From Paenibacillus ottowii (GTDB lineage Bacteria > Bacillota > Bacilli > Paenibacillales > Paenibacillaceae): a stretch of 64,000 bases of DNA. The stretch lies in contig NZ_VIJZ01000014.1 of assembly GCF_006874425.1 (NCBI RefSeq), positions 32,618 through 96,617 of the forward strand, in the 5' to 3' direction. This document shows positions 59,101 to 63,404 of the stretch, in pieces (position 1 is the first letter of the stretch; every line of letters starts with the position of its first letter). The notes under the pieces were generated by a model. It worked only from the letters and a program-made list of their open reading frames with translations. It was not told the DNA's origin and did not search any database. The position numbers were made by a program, and so were the translations under genes.

Positions 59101-61778
59101 ATCGGGAGAGTGTGGAACGGATTCAAGGACACTTGACGAGAATTCTGACAAGCGTATCTGTACAACCTGCTATCCGTATTGACGAGCTGGAGCTGATTAC
59201 GCCAGAAGAGAAATCACAAATTATAGAGGTATGGGGAGATACAGCAGCTCCTTATCCGCGTGAGAAGACCCTTCACGGCATATTTGAGGAAAAGGCTGCG
59301 CTCACACCGGATCGTACAGCACTTATTTACGGTGAAACGGTGCTTACCTACGGAGAGCTTCATCAACAGGCCAACCGCCTGGCGCGTACGCTGCGTGCTC
59401 AAGGGGTCAGACCGGATCAGCCAGTCGGCATTATGGTCGAGCGTTCGCTTGAGATGATCATTGGTATCCATGCCATTCTAAAAGCGGGTGGCGCCTATGT
59501 ACCGATTGATCCGGAATTCCCTGAGGATCGTATTCGTCACATGCTGGAGGATTCGGGAGCGAAGCTTATACTGACGAAGAACCATCTTAAAGATCGTTTT
59601 CCATTCACTGGCACGATCCTGTCGCTTGATGATCCGCAGGCGTATCATGCCGATGACTCCAATCTGGAGCCAGTCGCAGGACCGGAGCATCTGGCGTATA
59701 TCATTTACACGTCAGGTTCGACCGGCAAGCCGAAGGGTGTAATGATTGAGCATCACTCTGCTGTCCATACGCTGAGTCAGTTGGAAGCTGAATATCCGAT
59801 GGTGGCAGATGATCGATTCCTGCTCAAAACGACATTCACCTTTGACTTCTCCGTGCCGGAGCTGTTCTGCTGGTTCTTTGGACAGGGGACGCTCGTGATC
59901 TTGCCGCCGGGCGTGGACAAAGATCCGGTTGCCCTGCTGGAGGCTGTGGATGCGAACCAAATTACGCATCTTAATTTGGTACCTTCGATGCTCAGCGTGC
60001 TCGTTCAATATTTGAAAGAAAGCAGTACCCAAGGATTCCTTACTTTGAAATACCTGTTTGCCTGCGGCGAGACGCTGCCTGCCAAACTTGTAGAAGAGTA
60101 CTATAAAGTGTCTCCGTACGCAGTACTGGAAAACATCTACGGCCCTACAGAAGCAGCTGTATATGCGACTCGATATACAACGAGTCCTGAGACCGCAGCT
60201 CTAACGCATGTGCCTATCGGCAAACCGTACGCTAACGTCCAAGTATGGATGATAGACGGCGCCTCTCAGGTATCACCAGTAGGTGTACCGGGAGAACTAT
60301 GCATTGCAGGCGAAGGGGTAGCGAGAGGGTACTTCAATCAGCCGGACCTGACGGCAGAAAAGTTCATTCCTCATCCGTACAAGCCGGGAGAACGGATTTA
60401 CCGGACAGGCGATTTGGCTCGGTGGTTGCCAGACGGGAATATTGAGTATTTGGGACGGATCGATCACCAGGTAAAAATCCGCGGTTACCGCATTGAACTG
60501 GGAGAAGTGGAAGCACAAATCCTGAAGGTGCCGTCGGTGCAGGAGGCGGTTGTTCTAGCACTGGCTGACTCCAGCGGAAGTACTCAGCTTTGCGCATACT
60601 TTGTGGCCGAGGAGGGGCTGGCAGCTAGCGTTCTACGCGAGGCACTGGCCAGCGAGCTGCCAAGCTATATGATTCCGTCTGCTTTCGTACAGCTCGCACA
60701 AATGCCGCTGAATCCGAATGGAAAATTGGATCGCAAAGCGCTACCGGCACCGGAAACCCTTCTGCGGAGCACAGCAGAATATATCGCGCCGCGTACGCAG
60801 ACAGAAGTAGAGCTCGCTCAGATTTGGTCCGAGGTGCTCGGCGTACGGGAAATCGGGATCAGGGATCATTTCTTCGAGCTTGGGGGCCATTCCCTGAAAG
60901 TATTGGGCTTGATCCAAAGGATCTCGTCTAATATGGGCGTCCATCTCCCACTCCAGACCGTGTTTAATCTGCCGACTGTGGAAGAAATGGCACATGAAAT
61001 TTTCAAGCTGCAGGCAACAACTGCTGCCGATGAACAAGAAATGGAGATTATCCACTTCCCAGGGAAAGGAACGCTTAAAGTATTTTGCTTCCCTCCTCGG
61101 GTAGGTCACTCTCTGGGGTACTATGAGATGGCCAAGGAGCTGGATGGGCTTTGCGAGGTGTACGGAATGGAATTTATCGGCGATCGGTACCAGGGTCAAG
61201 ATATGCTGGATCGATACATCGATGCCATCGTGGATATTCAAGCAGAGGGCCCATATATATTCTTGGGATACTCACTTGGAGGAAATCTTGCCTTTGAGGT
61301 AGCTAAAGCCATGGAAATCCGAGGTTACCATGTTGGCGACATTATTATGGTAGATGCTATGAGAAAGATGTCCAAGGATGAATCGACACCTGAGGAGCTT
61401 GAAGAGATTGTCGAGACGGTGCTGGACAGCATTAGAGAGCAGTACAAAGCATTCCTCGCAGATCCAGCGGACAGGGAGCGAGTCATGGACAAAATGCTAG
61501 TTTACTCCACCTACCGCGATGAGCTTATTAACGCAGGTGAAGTTCATGCGAATATCCATGCTATGATTGCAGAGGATGATAGTGTTGGTCCGGATACATC
61601 ATTAGATAAATTGTTATGGCAACAGGCAACACTTGGCCAATACAAAGAATACGCGGTCATCGGAACGCATGATGTGCTGCTTGATTCCGGTTTTGTCGGG
61701 GAAAATGCTAAAGTACTGAGACAGATACTTGGTACAATTGCAGAAGCCTCATCTAAAAACAAGCCTATTTTGTCCTAA
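38049..61778 (+). CDS. fusA: FusA: six-module fusaricidin non-ribosomal peptide synthetase
   Basis: A single 7,909-residue synthetase in one uninterrupted 23.7-kb frame. Domain order: Cs-A-T / C-A-T-E / C-A-T / C-A-T-E / C-A-T-E / C-A-T-TE. The starter C domain (HHIISDG at 136) accepts a fatty acyl group. A-domain codes read by eye against GrsA are DFWNIGMVHK (Thr), DAFWLGGTFK (Val), DASTLAAVCK (Tyr/Phe), DFWNIGMVHK (Thr), DLTKIGEVGK (Asn) and DFPNFCIVYK (Ala). With E domains in modules 2, 4 and 5 this predicts acyl-L-Thr-D-Val-L-Tyr-D-allo-Thr-D-Asn-Ala, the fusaricidin scaffold, closed by the thioesterase as a lactone onto Thr1. T domains followed by E read GGDSI and the others GGHSL. AGGAG lies 10 bases before the ATG, and a strong terminator follows the stop. 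Confidence 0.96.
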   Translation: MNDMQLYDLTNAQKRIWYTELLYPDTSVSQLSGTAKMKGHINIAAFMQSINLIIKQYDAFRIRITSVDGVPKQYVVPYEERQLECLDLTHIESISEVEALLEQHKRKPFPLLDSELFQFLIVKISEEEYWINTKMHHIISDGISMVVYGNQLTAFYMDLIQGNEPKLSDDCSYIEYIADENAYELSDRYQKDKAYWLDKFSDLPELTGWKSYNPLSLSTQAVREHFTVPEALYRELQAFCQQNRISLFQFFMGAMYIYIHKVTNQPDVVIGTSFANRGNKKEKQKIGMFVSTAAARTYVDKDVEVLNFLQDVARDQMSVLRHQKYPYNQLIQDLREMHGNKDIQRLFGVSMEYRLINWVDLDDVRILTDYDFCGDEVNDFVLHIVEILDEGELVLDIDYRTKLFERSEVTDMVSQLLTIAEQIIHTPQLTIAEVNLLGEAEEQSILALSEGAAVDYPREKTIHGLFEEQAARTPDHVAVQMGEQSITYLALNEQANQLARYLRTEGVGADVLVGIMADRSLEMVIGMLAVLKAGGAYVPIDPDYPEERIRYMLEDSGVRLLLTQSHLWESTTFDGKLVSLDETATYTGDASNLESISGPNHLAYVIYTSGTTGKPKGTLIEHKNVVRLLFNDNNLFDFSSQDTWTLFHSFCFDFSVWEMYGALLYGGKLVIVPSLTAKSPAAFLELLKDNQVTILNQTPTYFYQVIQEELAHSSTELSLRKIIFGGEALSPSLLKNWRAKYPGVQLINMYGITETTVHVTYKEITEHEIEAGKSNIGRTIPTLSAYIFDEHRRLQPVGIPGELYIAGDGLARGYLNRPDLTAEKFVEHPYRAGERLYRTGDLARWLPDGNIEYLGRIDHQVKIRGYRIELGEVEAQILKAPNVRETIVLARDDEQGQKLLCAYYVASSDLSPGELRSQLATELPAYMIPTYFVRLEQMPLTPNGKLDRRALPAPEGSVQSGEDYLAPRTAVEAQLVLIWQDILGAARVGVRDNFFEIGGHSLRATLLVTRIRKELGCSISLREVFQSPTVESLARLVKERIPTVYESIPQAEKSEAYPVSSAQKRLYVLRQMDGGELSYNMPGAFTVDGPLDRNRLESVFKALIQRHESLRTGFYMQDGELVQHVHKDVLFALDYTEALVEETDTLIHNFIHAFDLSQAPLLRVGLVKLQEERHLLLFDMHHIISDGVSIQILVQELTQLYQGEQLPELHIQYKDYAVWQREQSEKEWQDLEAYWLQAFEGELPVLDLPTDFQRPSVRSFEGSRIDFTLDESGNKAIQELASRTGTTLYMVLLAAYSVLLHKYTGQEDIVVGSPVAGRPQAELEGIIGMFVNTLALRSYPAGEKTFQDYLLEVKETALKAFEHQDYPFEKLVEKLGVGRDVSRNPLFDTLLVLQNTEQEEQDMDGVHFTPYPMDTVTAKFDLSLNVEEKGAELAFGLEYSTALYRRETVERLATHLLRVLHAVAANPQLQLAEIDMITPEEKVQIIEVFNATATPYPRDKTIHELFAEQVKRTPEQTALVFGDARLTYLELEDKASRLAQTLRRLGTLREQPVAIMGGRSIEMVVGMLAVLQAGGAYVPIDPDYPEDRVRYMLEDSGAKLLLVQKGELINVDYGLPIVDLSSAEAYASDLGQAEEAAQGPEGLAYVIYTSGTTGRPKGVMVEHRNVVRLVKETNYVELNESTRILQTGAVAFDASTFEIWGALLNGGQLYFVENDDILIADRLKAAIAKYGITTMWLTSPLFNQLSLQDEYLFRGLKALLVGGDVLSISHINRVIEANPDLVPINGYGPTENTTFSTTYKIPGRAEGGVPIGRPISNSTAYVVNGSLQLQPIGAWGELIVGGEGVARGYLNRPDLTAEKFVPSPVKEGERCYRTGDLVRWLPDGNLEFKGRIDEQVKIRGYRIELPEIEAQLAKVESVVEAVVVVRADELGEKQLCAYYVADRTLTAGEVRLALSQVLPGYMMPSYFIQMDRMPLTSNGKVDRRSLPAPQVGAHTGRKYTAPRTPAEEALASVWQGVLGAEQVGIHDNFFELGGDSIKAIQVSSRLLQAGYRLEMKQLFKSPTIAELGAEIQTAVHMAEQGVVRGAARLTPVQQWFFGRKQAEPHHFNQAVMLYREQGFEETVLHQVLKKLAEHHDALRMVFRQTEHGYEAWNRDLGEGELYSLFTADLRNESNPVAAITTLSDDIQRSINLAEGPLMKLGLFHCQDGDHLLIVIHHLVVDGVSWRILFEDFAAGYEQVIQGQALTFPQKTDSFRDWGDALARYSESPEIEIHRAYWRELGAQPLEQLPKDEAVESLLLRDSEVVTAQWTVEETDQLLRKAHRAYQTETNDLLLAALGMAVSKWSGMGKIAVNLEGHGREPIVPNIDITRTIGWFTSQYPVILDLGNNLELSALIKSVKEELRRIPNKGIGYGLLKTMASQEDADSFNLQPEISFNYLGQFDQDLQGSSLQISPYPTGSAQSLSGEPAYALDINGMVTDGALTLTMTYNGKQYKSSTMRQLAGYIEESLRQLLQHCVTQERTVLTPSDVLAKGLSIADLEELSKQTSHIGDIENVYSLTPMQKGMLFHDMFEPHTGAYFEQAAFDFKGSFDPAAFGRSLDAVVERHAILRTNFYSGWGAEPLQVVFRHRGAKLVYEDLREMDASQREAYLKTFAAKDKAQGFNLAEDELLRVSILHTDEESFRLLWSFHHIVMDGWCVPLITQEVFEHYFALLEGREPQLAEVQPYSRYIEWLEQQDEAAAGDYWSRYLAGYEQQTLLPQVGGAAKGEGYVAEKLDYPVGRELTERLEKVARDAHVTMNILLQSIWGVALQRYNGSRDVVYGSVVSGRPAEIPGIDRMIGLFINTIPVRVKTEEHLPFTVLMKQQQEQYMASHMYDTYPLFEIQAQTDQKQDLISHIMVFENYPVEEEVERLGGGEAAFEIEEAELLEQTNYDFNLIVLPGKEMRLLFQYNALVYDPAMIEQIKGHLFHLMEQIVENPAISVDALELVTQQEREQILNVWGDTEASSQYRTTFHGLLEEQAGRTPDATAIVFEDEALTYAELNAKANGLARRLRAEGIKTGDLVGLIVERSTDMIVGMYGIMKAGGAYVPIDPEYPKERINYMLEDSGTKMILAQAHLLEHIGWTGNVLLLDEPSTYDADTSNLKDTAGSDDLAYVIYTSGTTGQPKGVLVEHRGLCNLSDVYRGLFEVTPQDRIVQFASLSFDASVSEILTTLSHGATLCIPSTQEILDHVLFEQFMNDKGITVATLPPAYAIQLDPERLPTLRCLLTAGSATSVELIEKWRKHVQYFNAYGPTEDSVCTTIWNVQNSEEIEGIVSIGQPIANHRVYILDDHFRLLPVGVAGELCISGIGLARGYHNRPELMDEKFVDNPYAPGERMYRTGDLVRWLPNGTIEYLGRIDHQVKIRGYRIELGEVEAHMLRVPSVQEVVALAVEGDDGYKDLVAYFVAAQKLEVSELRAVLSEMLPGYMIPSRFIQLEDMPLTSNGKIDRKALQGERGWAVASSEAPKTPVEIQLAEIWQEVLGVENAGVKDNFFHFGGHSLRAALLVSRIRKEMNREISLREVFESPTIEGLARAIEGHMTLNFEEIPTAGAREHYPLSSAQKRLFILSQLEGGELSYNMPGILTVEGDLNRERLEQAFRRLIRRHGSLRTRFVTVNGEPVQQILPDVPFTVEYAELSESEAEAALQQFVSPFDLGEAPLLRVGLIRIAHERHLLLFDMHHIVSDGVSMNILIEEFLRFYQEEDVLPALQIQYTDYAVWQQEQLESERLKAQEAYWLDAFRGSLPVLDLPVDEVRPAVRSFAGDRIDFQIDASLSASLQELATRTGSTLFMVLLAAYTALLHKYTGQEDVIVGSPVAGRSHATLEGLIGMFVGTVALRTYPEGEKPFEAYLQEVKETALRAYENQDYPFEELVEKLELQRDLSRNPLFDTMFVLQNIEQGEQEIEGLRFTPYDHVHPAAKFDLTLTVSEADGALTCTLEYATAIYKRETAERMTGHFVQLIQEVTANPGMSLSSLDILTPQEKSMLMKDTDGARADYPRDKTIHALFEEQAVRNPDATAVVCEEATLSYSELNERANGLARTLRERGLQPDGLVGIMAERSLEMVVGILAILKAGGAYVPVDPEYPEDRIRFMLEDSGAKLLLTQAHLETRVSFTGDVIKLDETVSYKEDVSNLEPAAGPNHLAYVIYTSGTTGKPKGTLIEHKNVVRLLFNDKNMFDFDAQDTWTLFHSFCFDFSVWEMYGALLNGGRLVIVPSLTAKSPERFLQLLKDQKVTVLNQTPTYFYQLLQEELSHRAAELSLRMIIFGGEALSPALLKDWRAKYPQVQLINMYGITETTVHVTYKEITELEIEQGRSNIGIPIPTLRAYILDEQCRPQPIGIPGELYVAGEGLARGYLNRPELTEEKFVAHPFEAGERMYRSGDLARWLPDGSMEYLGRIDHQVKIRGYRIELGEVEAKLLHAPSVREAVVLAREDGSGQKVLVGYFTADQMLTVGELRTALAAELPAYMIPSYFMQLEQMPLTPNGKLDRKALPAPEANVQTGAVYEAPRNAAEEALASVWQGVLGAQQIGIHDHFFDLGGDSIKAIQVSSRLFQSGYKLEMKDLFKYPTIAELSPYLQVAGRTAEQGEIKGTAELMPIQRWFFERHTAEPHHYNHAVMLHRKDGFDETALRLTMDQIAIHHDALRMVFRHTEAGYTAWNRGVDEGELYTLDIADMQQTDDEAAAVQAQADAIQASFHLEDGPLFKLGLFHCKDGDHLLIVIHHLLVDGVSWRILFEDIATGYEQALNGQAIVLPQKTDSYLVWSEQAAKYAAGPALDKERSYWQQIEETVLTPLPKDQDQEPGTIRDTESVTVTWSAEETDLLLRQANRAYHTETNDLLLTALGAAIQRWTGMEQVLVNLEGHGREMIIPDLDITRTVGWFTTQYPVLLNLQDGQEVSTRIKRIKENLREVPHKGIGYGLLKYMAPEKGTRFSVEPEVSFNYLGQFDQDLEGNALSLSTHSVGKALSNHTPQQYALDVNGMIAEGQLSLTITYSNRQYRKETVSHFAELLQSSLSEVIRHCVAQEYAQLTPSDVLFQGLTLEQLDRLTAQTAHIGEIEDVYKLTAMQKGMLFHSLLEPNSSSYFEQATFELRGSFDVDTFFESFQALAQRHAILRTGFYNNIADVPLQVVFKQRPIPLSYVDLRAATLQEQEARIEAYTTEDMAKGFSLSEDPLMRVTVLQKEQSHLVLWSFHHIVMDGWCIPIITQELFDYYSALRQQVQPVLPPAQPYSRYIEWLDAQDEQEASTYWSQYLEDYDGNTVLPEAKTKSQAKEEGYVLNEHVLHLGIDLTHKMDVVAKRSHVTVNTLMQTAWGLILQHYNASSDVVFGGVVSGRPAEIAGIENMVGLFINTVPIRVQSSKDEAFVDVMKRTQAHSLAGRAYDTYPLYEIQGKTSQKQDLISHIMIFENYPLDEQVEQSGNQTEDNLEVANFAMFEQTNYDFNLVVIPGEDIKVCIRYNASVYEQESIARIGGHLLQMLDQVATRPQATIQELEIVTPEERTNLLDWGGKAHAYPSDQGLHTLFEEQVARTPDKIAAISGDIQITYRELNEQANRLASTLIAQGLQSEQVVGLLADRSVELLVAIMGVLKAGGAYVPIDPEYPQERIQYILKDSGAEILLTQSHLTKLASFEGMVMELDSPHIYGTGVNNPNIPVRGNDLVYLIYTSGTTGNPKGTMINHKGIVNYIWWANKVYCAGQPTDFPLYSSISFDLTMTSMFTPLINGGIVRIYDGIDKAEVVQHILRENAVDILKLTPTHLSLIKDMTIPAESRIQQLIVGGENLTTHLSKTITDLFGGNIKIYNEYGPTETVVGCMIHLYDPAKDTRESVPIGLPSDNIYIHILDEQLRLVPLGVEGEMYIAGDGVARGYLNRPDLTAEKFIRNPFAAEGNMYRTGDLARRLPNGDIEYIGRIDHQVKIRGYRIELGEIEAKLLDMPLVEEALVVAWADANGQKSLCAYFVADREMSVSELRNELSAELPAYMIPSYFVQMDAMPLTPNGKLDRKALPEPNLGVKAGAAFTAPQTDVENILASIWQGVLGVPLVGIHDNFFELGGDSIKSIQVSSRLLHAGYKLEMKDLFSYPTIAELAQRVSTVSRIADQREVHGTVKLGPAQRRFFEEQSTDLHHFNQSVMLYRREGFNTDALAEVIQKIAEHHDALRLVFRQGEQGVEAWNRSLDEGELYSLQIHDLQDEKDPASAIEAGAEAIQRSISLEDGPLFRLGLFRCKEGEHLLIVIHHLAVDGVSWRILFEDLQEGYEQAARGEAVKLPQKTDSYRAWVDGITQYANSPAAEQERSFWAEVEGEGFALLPKDKVDGALLIKDSKAVTVTWSPEETEQFLKEANRTYNTEVNDLLLTALGMAVHEWTGIERVGIVLEGHGREPVVPGLDITRTIGWFTSQYPVALEMGGEMEIGARIKRIKEGLRRIPNKGVGYGILKYLSDVSAGSSFSAEPEITFNYLGQFDQDLAEGTMEVSPYSAGSEVSEQMVQHQALNINGLITEGQLQLSVSYNHQQFHADSVEKFVGILKERLSEVIGHCVRKERTELTPSDVLLKDISLEEIEELEEQTRHIGSIENVYKLTPMQKGMLFHSLLEPHSEVYFEQATFEIQGVFYPEDFKRSLQHLMKRHAILRTNFHAGWGDFPIQIVFKERACDFAYEDLHELESAEIEARLAAYMEQDKARGFDLANEALLRVAILRTAKEHYHLLWSSHHIILDGWCMPLVLQEVFETYGALREQREPELPTAAAYSQYIQWLEKQGEEEAASYWRGYLEGYEQQTKLPQAVTQPSAKAEAYLSEKLVFTLDAELTERLEQVAKQHQVTMNTLMQAAWGIVLQRYNRSHDVVFGSVVSGRPAEIPGIESMIGLFINTVPVRVQAEGSDSFSQVMKRQQELYLAGHAYDSYPLYEIQAQSEQKQDLISHIMVFENYPVEEHLEEKIANDEAEYKITDVQMFEQTNYDFNLIVLPGRSLEFLYRYNARVYDRESVERIQGHLTRILTSVSVQPAIRIDELELITPEEKSQIIEVWGDTAAPYPREKTLHGIFEEKAALTPDRTALIYGETVLTYGELHQQANRLARTLRAQGVRPDQPVGIMVERSLEMIIGIHAILKAGGAYVPIDPEFPEDRIRHMLEDSGAKLILTKNHLKDRFPFTGTILSLDDPQAYHADDSNLEPVAGPEHLAYIIYTSGSTGKPKGVMIEHHSAVHTLSQLEAEYPMVADDRFLLKTTFTFDFSVPELFCWFFGQGTLVILPPGVDKDPVALLEAVDANQITHLNLVPSMLSVLVQYLKESSTQGFLTLKYLFACGETLPAKLVEEYYKVSPYAVLENIYGPTEAAVYATRYTTSPETAALTHVPIGKPYANVQVWMIDGASQVSPVGVPGELCIAGEGVARGYFNQPDLTAEKFIPHPYKPGERIYRTGDLARWLPDGNIEYLGRIDHQVKIRGYRIELGEVEAQILKVPSVQEAVVLALADSSGSTQLCAYFVAEEGLAASVLREALASELPSYMIPSAFVQLAQMPLNPNGKLDRKALPAPETLLRSTAEYIAPRTQTEVELAQIWSEVLGVREIGIRDHFFELGGHSLKVLGLIQRISSNMGVHLPLQTVFNLPTVEEMAHEIFKLQATTAADEQEMEIIHFPGKGTLKVFCFPPRVGHSLGYYEMAKELDGLCEVYGMEFIGDRYQGQDMLDRYIDAIVDIQAEGPYIFLGYSLGGNLAFEVAKAMEIRGYHVGDIIMVDAMRKMSKDESTPEELEEIVETVLDSIREQYKAFLADPADRERVMDKMLVYSTYRDELINAGEVHANIHAMIAEDDSVGPDTSLDKLLWQQATLGQYKEYAVIGTHDVLLDSGFVGENAKVLRQILGTIAEASSKNKPILS
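41200..45620 (+). other. FusA module 2: C - A(Val) - T - E
   Basis: An LCL-type C domain (HHIISDG at 1181) is followed by an A domain with code DAFWLGGTFK (Val), carrier Ser2036 (GGDSI) and an epimerase with HHLVVDGVSWR at 2216. It yields D-Val. Confidence 0.9.
45640..48790 (+). other. FusA module 3: C - A(Tyr/Phe) - T
   Basis: A DCL-type C domain follows the module 2 epimerase (LTPMQKGMLFH, then HHIVMDGW at 2689). The A-domain code is DASTLAAVCK, close to Phe/Tyr codes. The carrier is Ser3541 (GGHSL). Fusaricidins vary at position 3 (Tyr, Phe, Val, Ile), so this pocket is probably relaxed. Confidence 0.85.
48800..53290 (+). other. FusA module 4: C - A(Thr) - T - E
   Basis: An LCL-type C domain (HHIVSDG at 3721), an A domain with the same Thr code as module 1 (DFWNIGMVHK), carrier Ser4583 and an epimerase (HHLLVDGVSWR at 4763), consistent with D-allo-Thr. 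Protein and DNA similarity to the A domain of module 1 is very high by eye. Confidence 0.9.
53300..57830 (+). other. FusA module 5: C - A(Asn) - T - E
   Basis: A DCL-type C domain (HHIVMDGW at 5234), an A-domain code DLTKIGEVGK identical to known Asn codes (as in tyrocidine synthetase), carrier Ser6095 and an epimerase (HHLAVDGVSWR at 6275). Predicted D-Asn, with Gln known as a natural variant of the product. Confidence 0.9.
57840..61778 (+). other. FusA module 6 and release domain: C - A(Ala) - T - TE
   Basis: A DCL-type C domain (HHIILDGW at 6748), an A domain with the divergent code DFPNFCIVYK (Ala), carrier Ser7615 (GGHSL) and a type I thioesterase with nucleophile Ser7742 in GYSLGG and a C-terminal GTHD histidine. 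No epimerase is present, although fusaricidin carries D-Ala at this position, so the A domain probably selects D-Ala directly. Confidence 0.85.
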
Positions 61779-61807
61779 GATCAATCAACAAAATAGTAGT
61801 GGGCAGC

Positions 61808-61857
61808 AAAGACGCCCGGATTCCTTCATAATAGGAGGGACCCGGGCGTCTTTTTTT
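61808..61857 (+). terminator. Rho-independent terminator after fusA
   Basis: A 12-bp perfect stem AAAGACGCCCGG (61808-61819) with CCGGGCGTCTTT (61842-61853) runs into seven or more T. On the opposite strand only three T follow the stem, so it works mainly for fusA. Confidence 0.93.
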
Positions 61858-61893
61858 ATTTTATGAAACCATCAGATGTATAGAGAAGTGCCT

Positions 61894-62928
61894 CTAATGA
61901 TCAGTGTTTGCTTTAGCAATGGTTGACCGATAATGATGGATATTGGAGACGAGTTCACGGACGACTTGGATGACTAGCTCTGGTTGGTCGTGGATAATCA
62001 TATGCTCGCTTTTCTTAGCAATAATAAATTTGCTGTTGGTAGAGATGCGGAGCATCTCGCGCTGCCCCATTTGCCAGCTTTGTTCGATTTGGTCATTTCC
62101 ACGCTTACTAATACCAAACTGAGTCAAATCTTGCTGAATGCCCCGGGCAATCACACGCACAGGGAGGTTACCCAAATGCTGGCCGCGTATGGCATCTTCG
62201 GTAGTGCTCGCTAGCTTACCCTCCTCGGCAACAGAGCGAAAGTACTTGGGAGAAGCAACAATATTCACAAAAGATTTTCTATCTCGATATTCCACCCGTC
62301 CGTTTAGCATAAAATTGGGAAACAGACGAAATGCCCCTAACCTTTCTAGGACAATGGATATTAACGGTGAGGGAGTGACTTTAGGCCGTTCTTTGGCATA
62401 AATCTTATTGGTTCGGCGGGCATCATTCTCAGGCCTAGCATCCACCAGAACCAATCCCGCCACTTCGTCTCTGTACGTCTGTGCATAGAGTCTTGAGTAC
62501 ATCCCCCCCAGGGAATGACCTACAAGGATATAAGGAGGTTGGATGTCTGCATTCTTTAGAGCAGTATGAAGCTCCCGAACGATGTTTTTTCCGGTGCGTG
62601 GTGTATTTGCCTCTTCGCTCCATGCATAGCCTGCCCGATCATAAGATACAACGGTGGCGAAAGATGACAGCTTCTCGGGAATATCCCTCCAGGACAGGCT
62701 ACTCTCCCCGCTTCCTGATTCAAGCACGATCGTTGGAGAGCCGGCACCCATTTTACGAATATGGAGACGATAGCCCCCAGCATCGACCATTCTCCCCAGA
62801 GGAGGATATTGCGATTTATCATATTTGGATGCAATCCCCTCATATACAAATCCAGAGATAACGATAAGCAGTAAGCAAGAGATAATCCCCAATACAACCT
62901 TCGTCCAGGTTCGCCTTCGTTGTTTCAT
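61894..62928 (-). CDS. Membrane-anchored alpha/beta hydrolase
   Basis: A 344-residue protein. A basic N-terminus (MKQRRRTWTK) and one hydrophobic segment (about 11-29) without a clear signal-peptidase site suggest an anchored extracytoplasmic enzyme. The alpha/beta-hydrolase fold shows VVSYDRAGYAWS, the nucleophile elbow GHSLGG, VLVDARPE and a C-terminal histidine in KKSEHMIIHDQP. Substrate unknown. It is convergent with fusA and shares the terminator region. GAGGAG precedes its ATG on the minus strand. A lactonase or esterase acting on the cyclic lipodepsipeptide is conceivable from position only. Confidence 0.88.
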   Translation of the reverse strand: MKQRRRTWTKVVLGIISCLLLIVISGFVYEGIASKYDKSQYPPLGRMVDAGGYRLHIRKMGAGSPTIVLESGSGESSLSWRDIPEKLSSFATVVSYDRAGYAWSEEANTPRTGKNIVRELHTALKNADIQPPYILVGHSLGGMYSRLYAQTYRDEVAGLVLVDARPENDARRTNKIYAKERPKVTPSPLISIVLERLGAFRLFPNFMLNGRVEYRDRKSFVNIVASPKYFRSVAEEGKLASTTEDAIRGQHLGNLPVRVIARGIQQDLTQFGISKRGNDQIEQSWQMGQREMLRISTNSKFIIAKKSEHMIIHDQPELVIQVVRELVSNIHHYRSTIAKANTDH

Positions 62929-63244
62929 TTAGCATCTACTCCTCTATAATGTCATAATTCAATTAATCAACAACTATTTCATATGAGGTAATTGCCTTGG
63001 TGGGATTGGGCTTGATGACAATGTCATATAACCATTCAATTGGGGTTCCGCAATATCTACCTATTCATTATTAAAAGCCGTGGGGGATGGCGCGGGTGTT
63101 TCTTATCTTTTATACCCATCCTTTCTTTGTCAAAACATCAATATTAAAGAAAAAAAATAATTGTGCATTTAAGAACCAAATGAACAAAGGGCCAGGGCCT
63201 AGTTACGAATATAAACATTGCAAAAGCAATTTTTTAAAAAATAC

Positions 63245-63273
63245 TTGCATATAAAACTGTGGAATGATATACT
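63245..63273 (+). promoter_or_regulatory. rRNA operon promoter P1
   Basis: TTGCAT (63245-63250), exactly 17 bases, TATACT (63268-63273). An A/T-rich tract (TTTTTTAAAAAATA) directly upstream resembles an UP element. Confidence 0.85.
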
Positions 63274-63336
63274 CTAATTCCGGCCAAGAAATATAAAGGT
63301 TGCGAGCGAATGAACAAAAAAAGATTTAAAAAATGC

Positions 63337-63365
63337 TTGCAAAGTTGGTTCGGACATGATATGAT
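63337..63365 (+). promoter_or_regulatory. rRNA operon promoter P2
   Basis: TTGCAA (63337-63342), exactly 17 bases, TATGAT (63360-63365), 92 bases after P1, with an A-rich stretch upstream. Tandem P1/P2 with about 90 bases between them is the usual Bacillales rrn arrangement. Confidence 0.88.
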
Positions 63366-63404
63366 ATAAGAGTTGATGAGGCGATGGGCTGATTCAAAAA
63401 AAGT

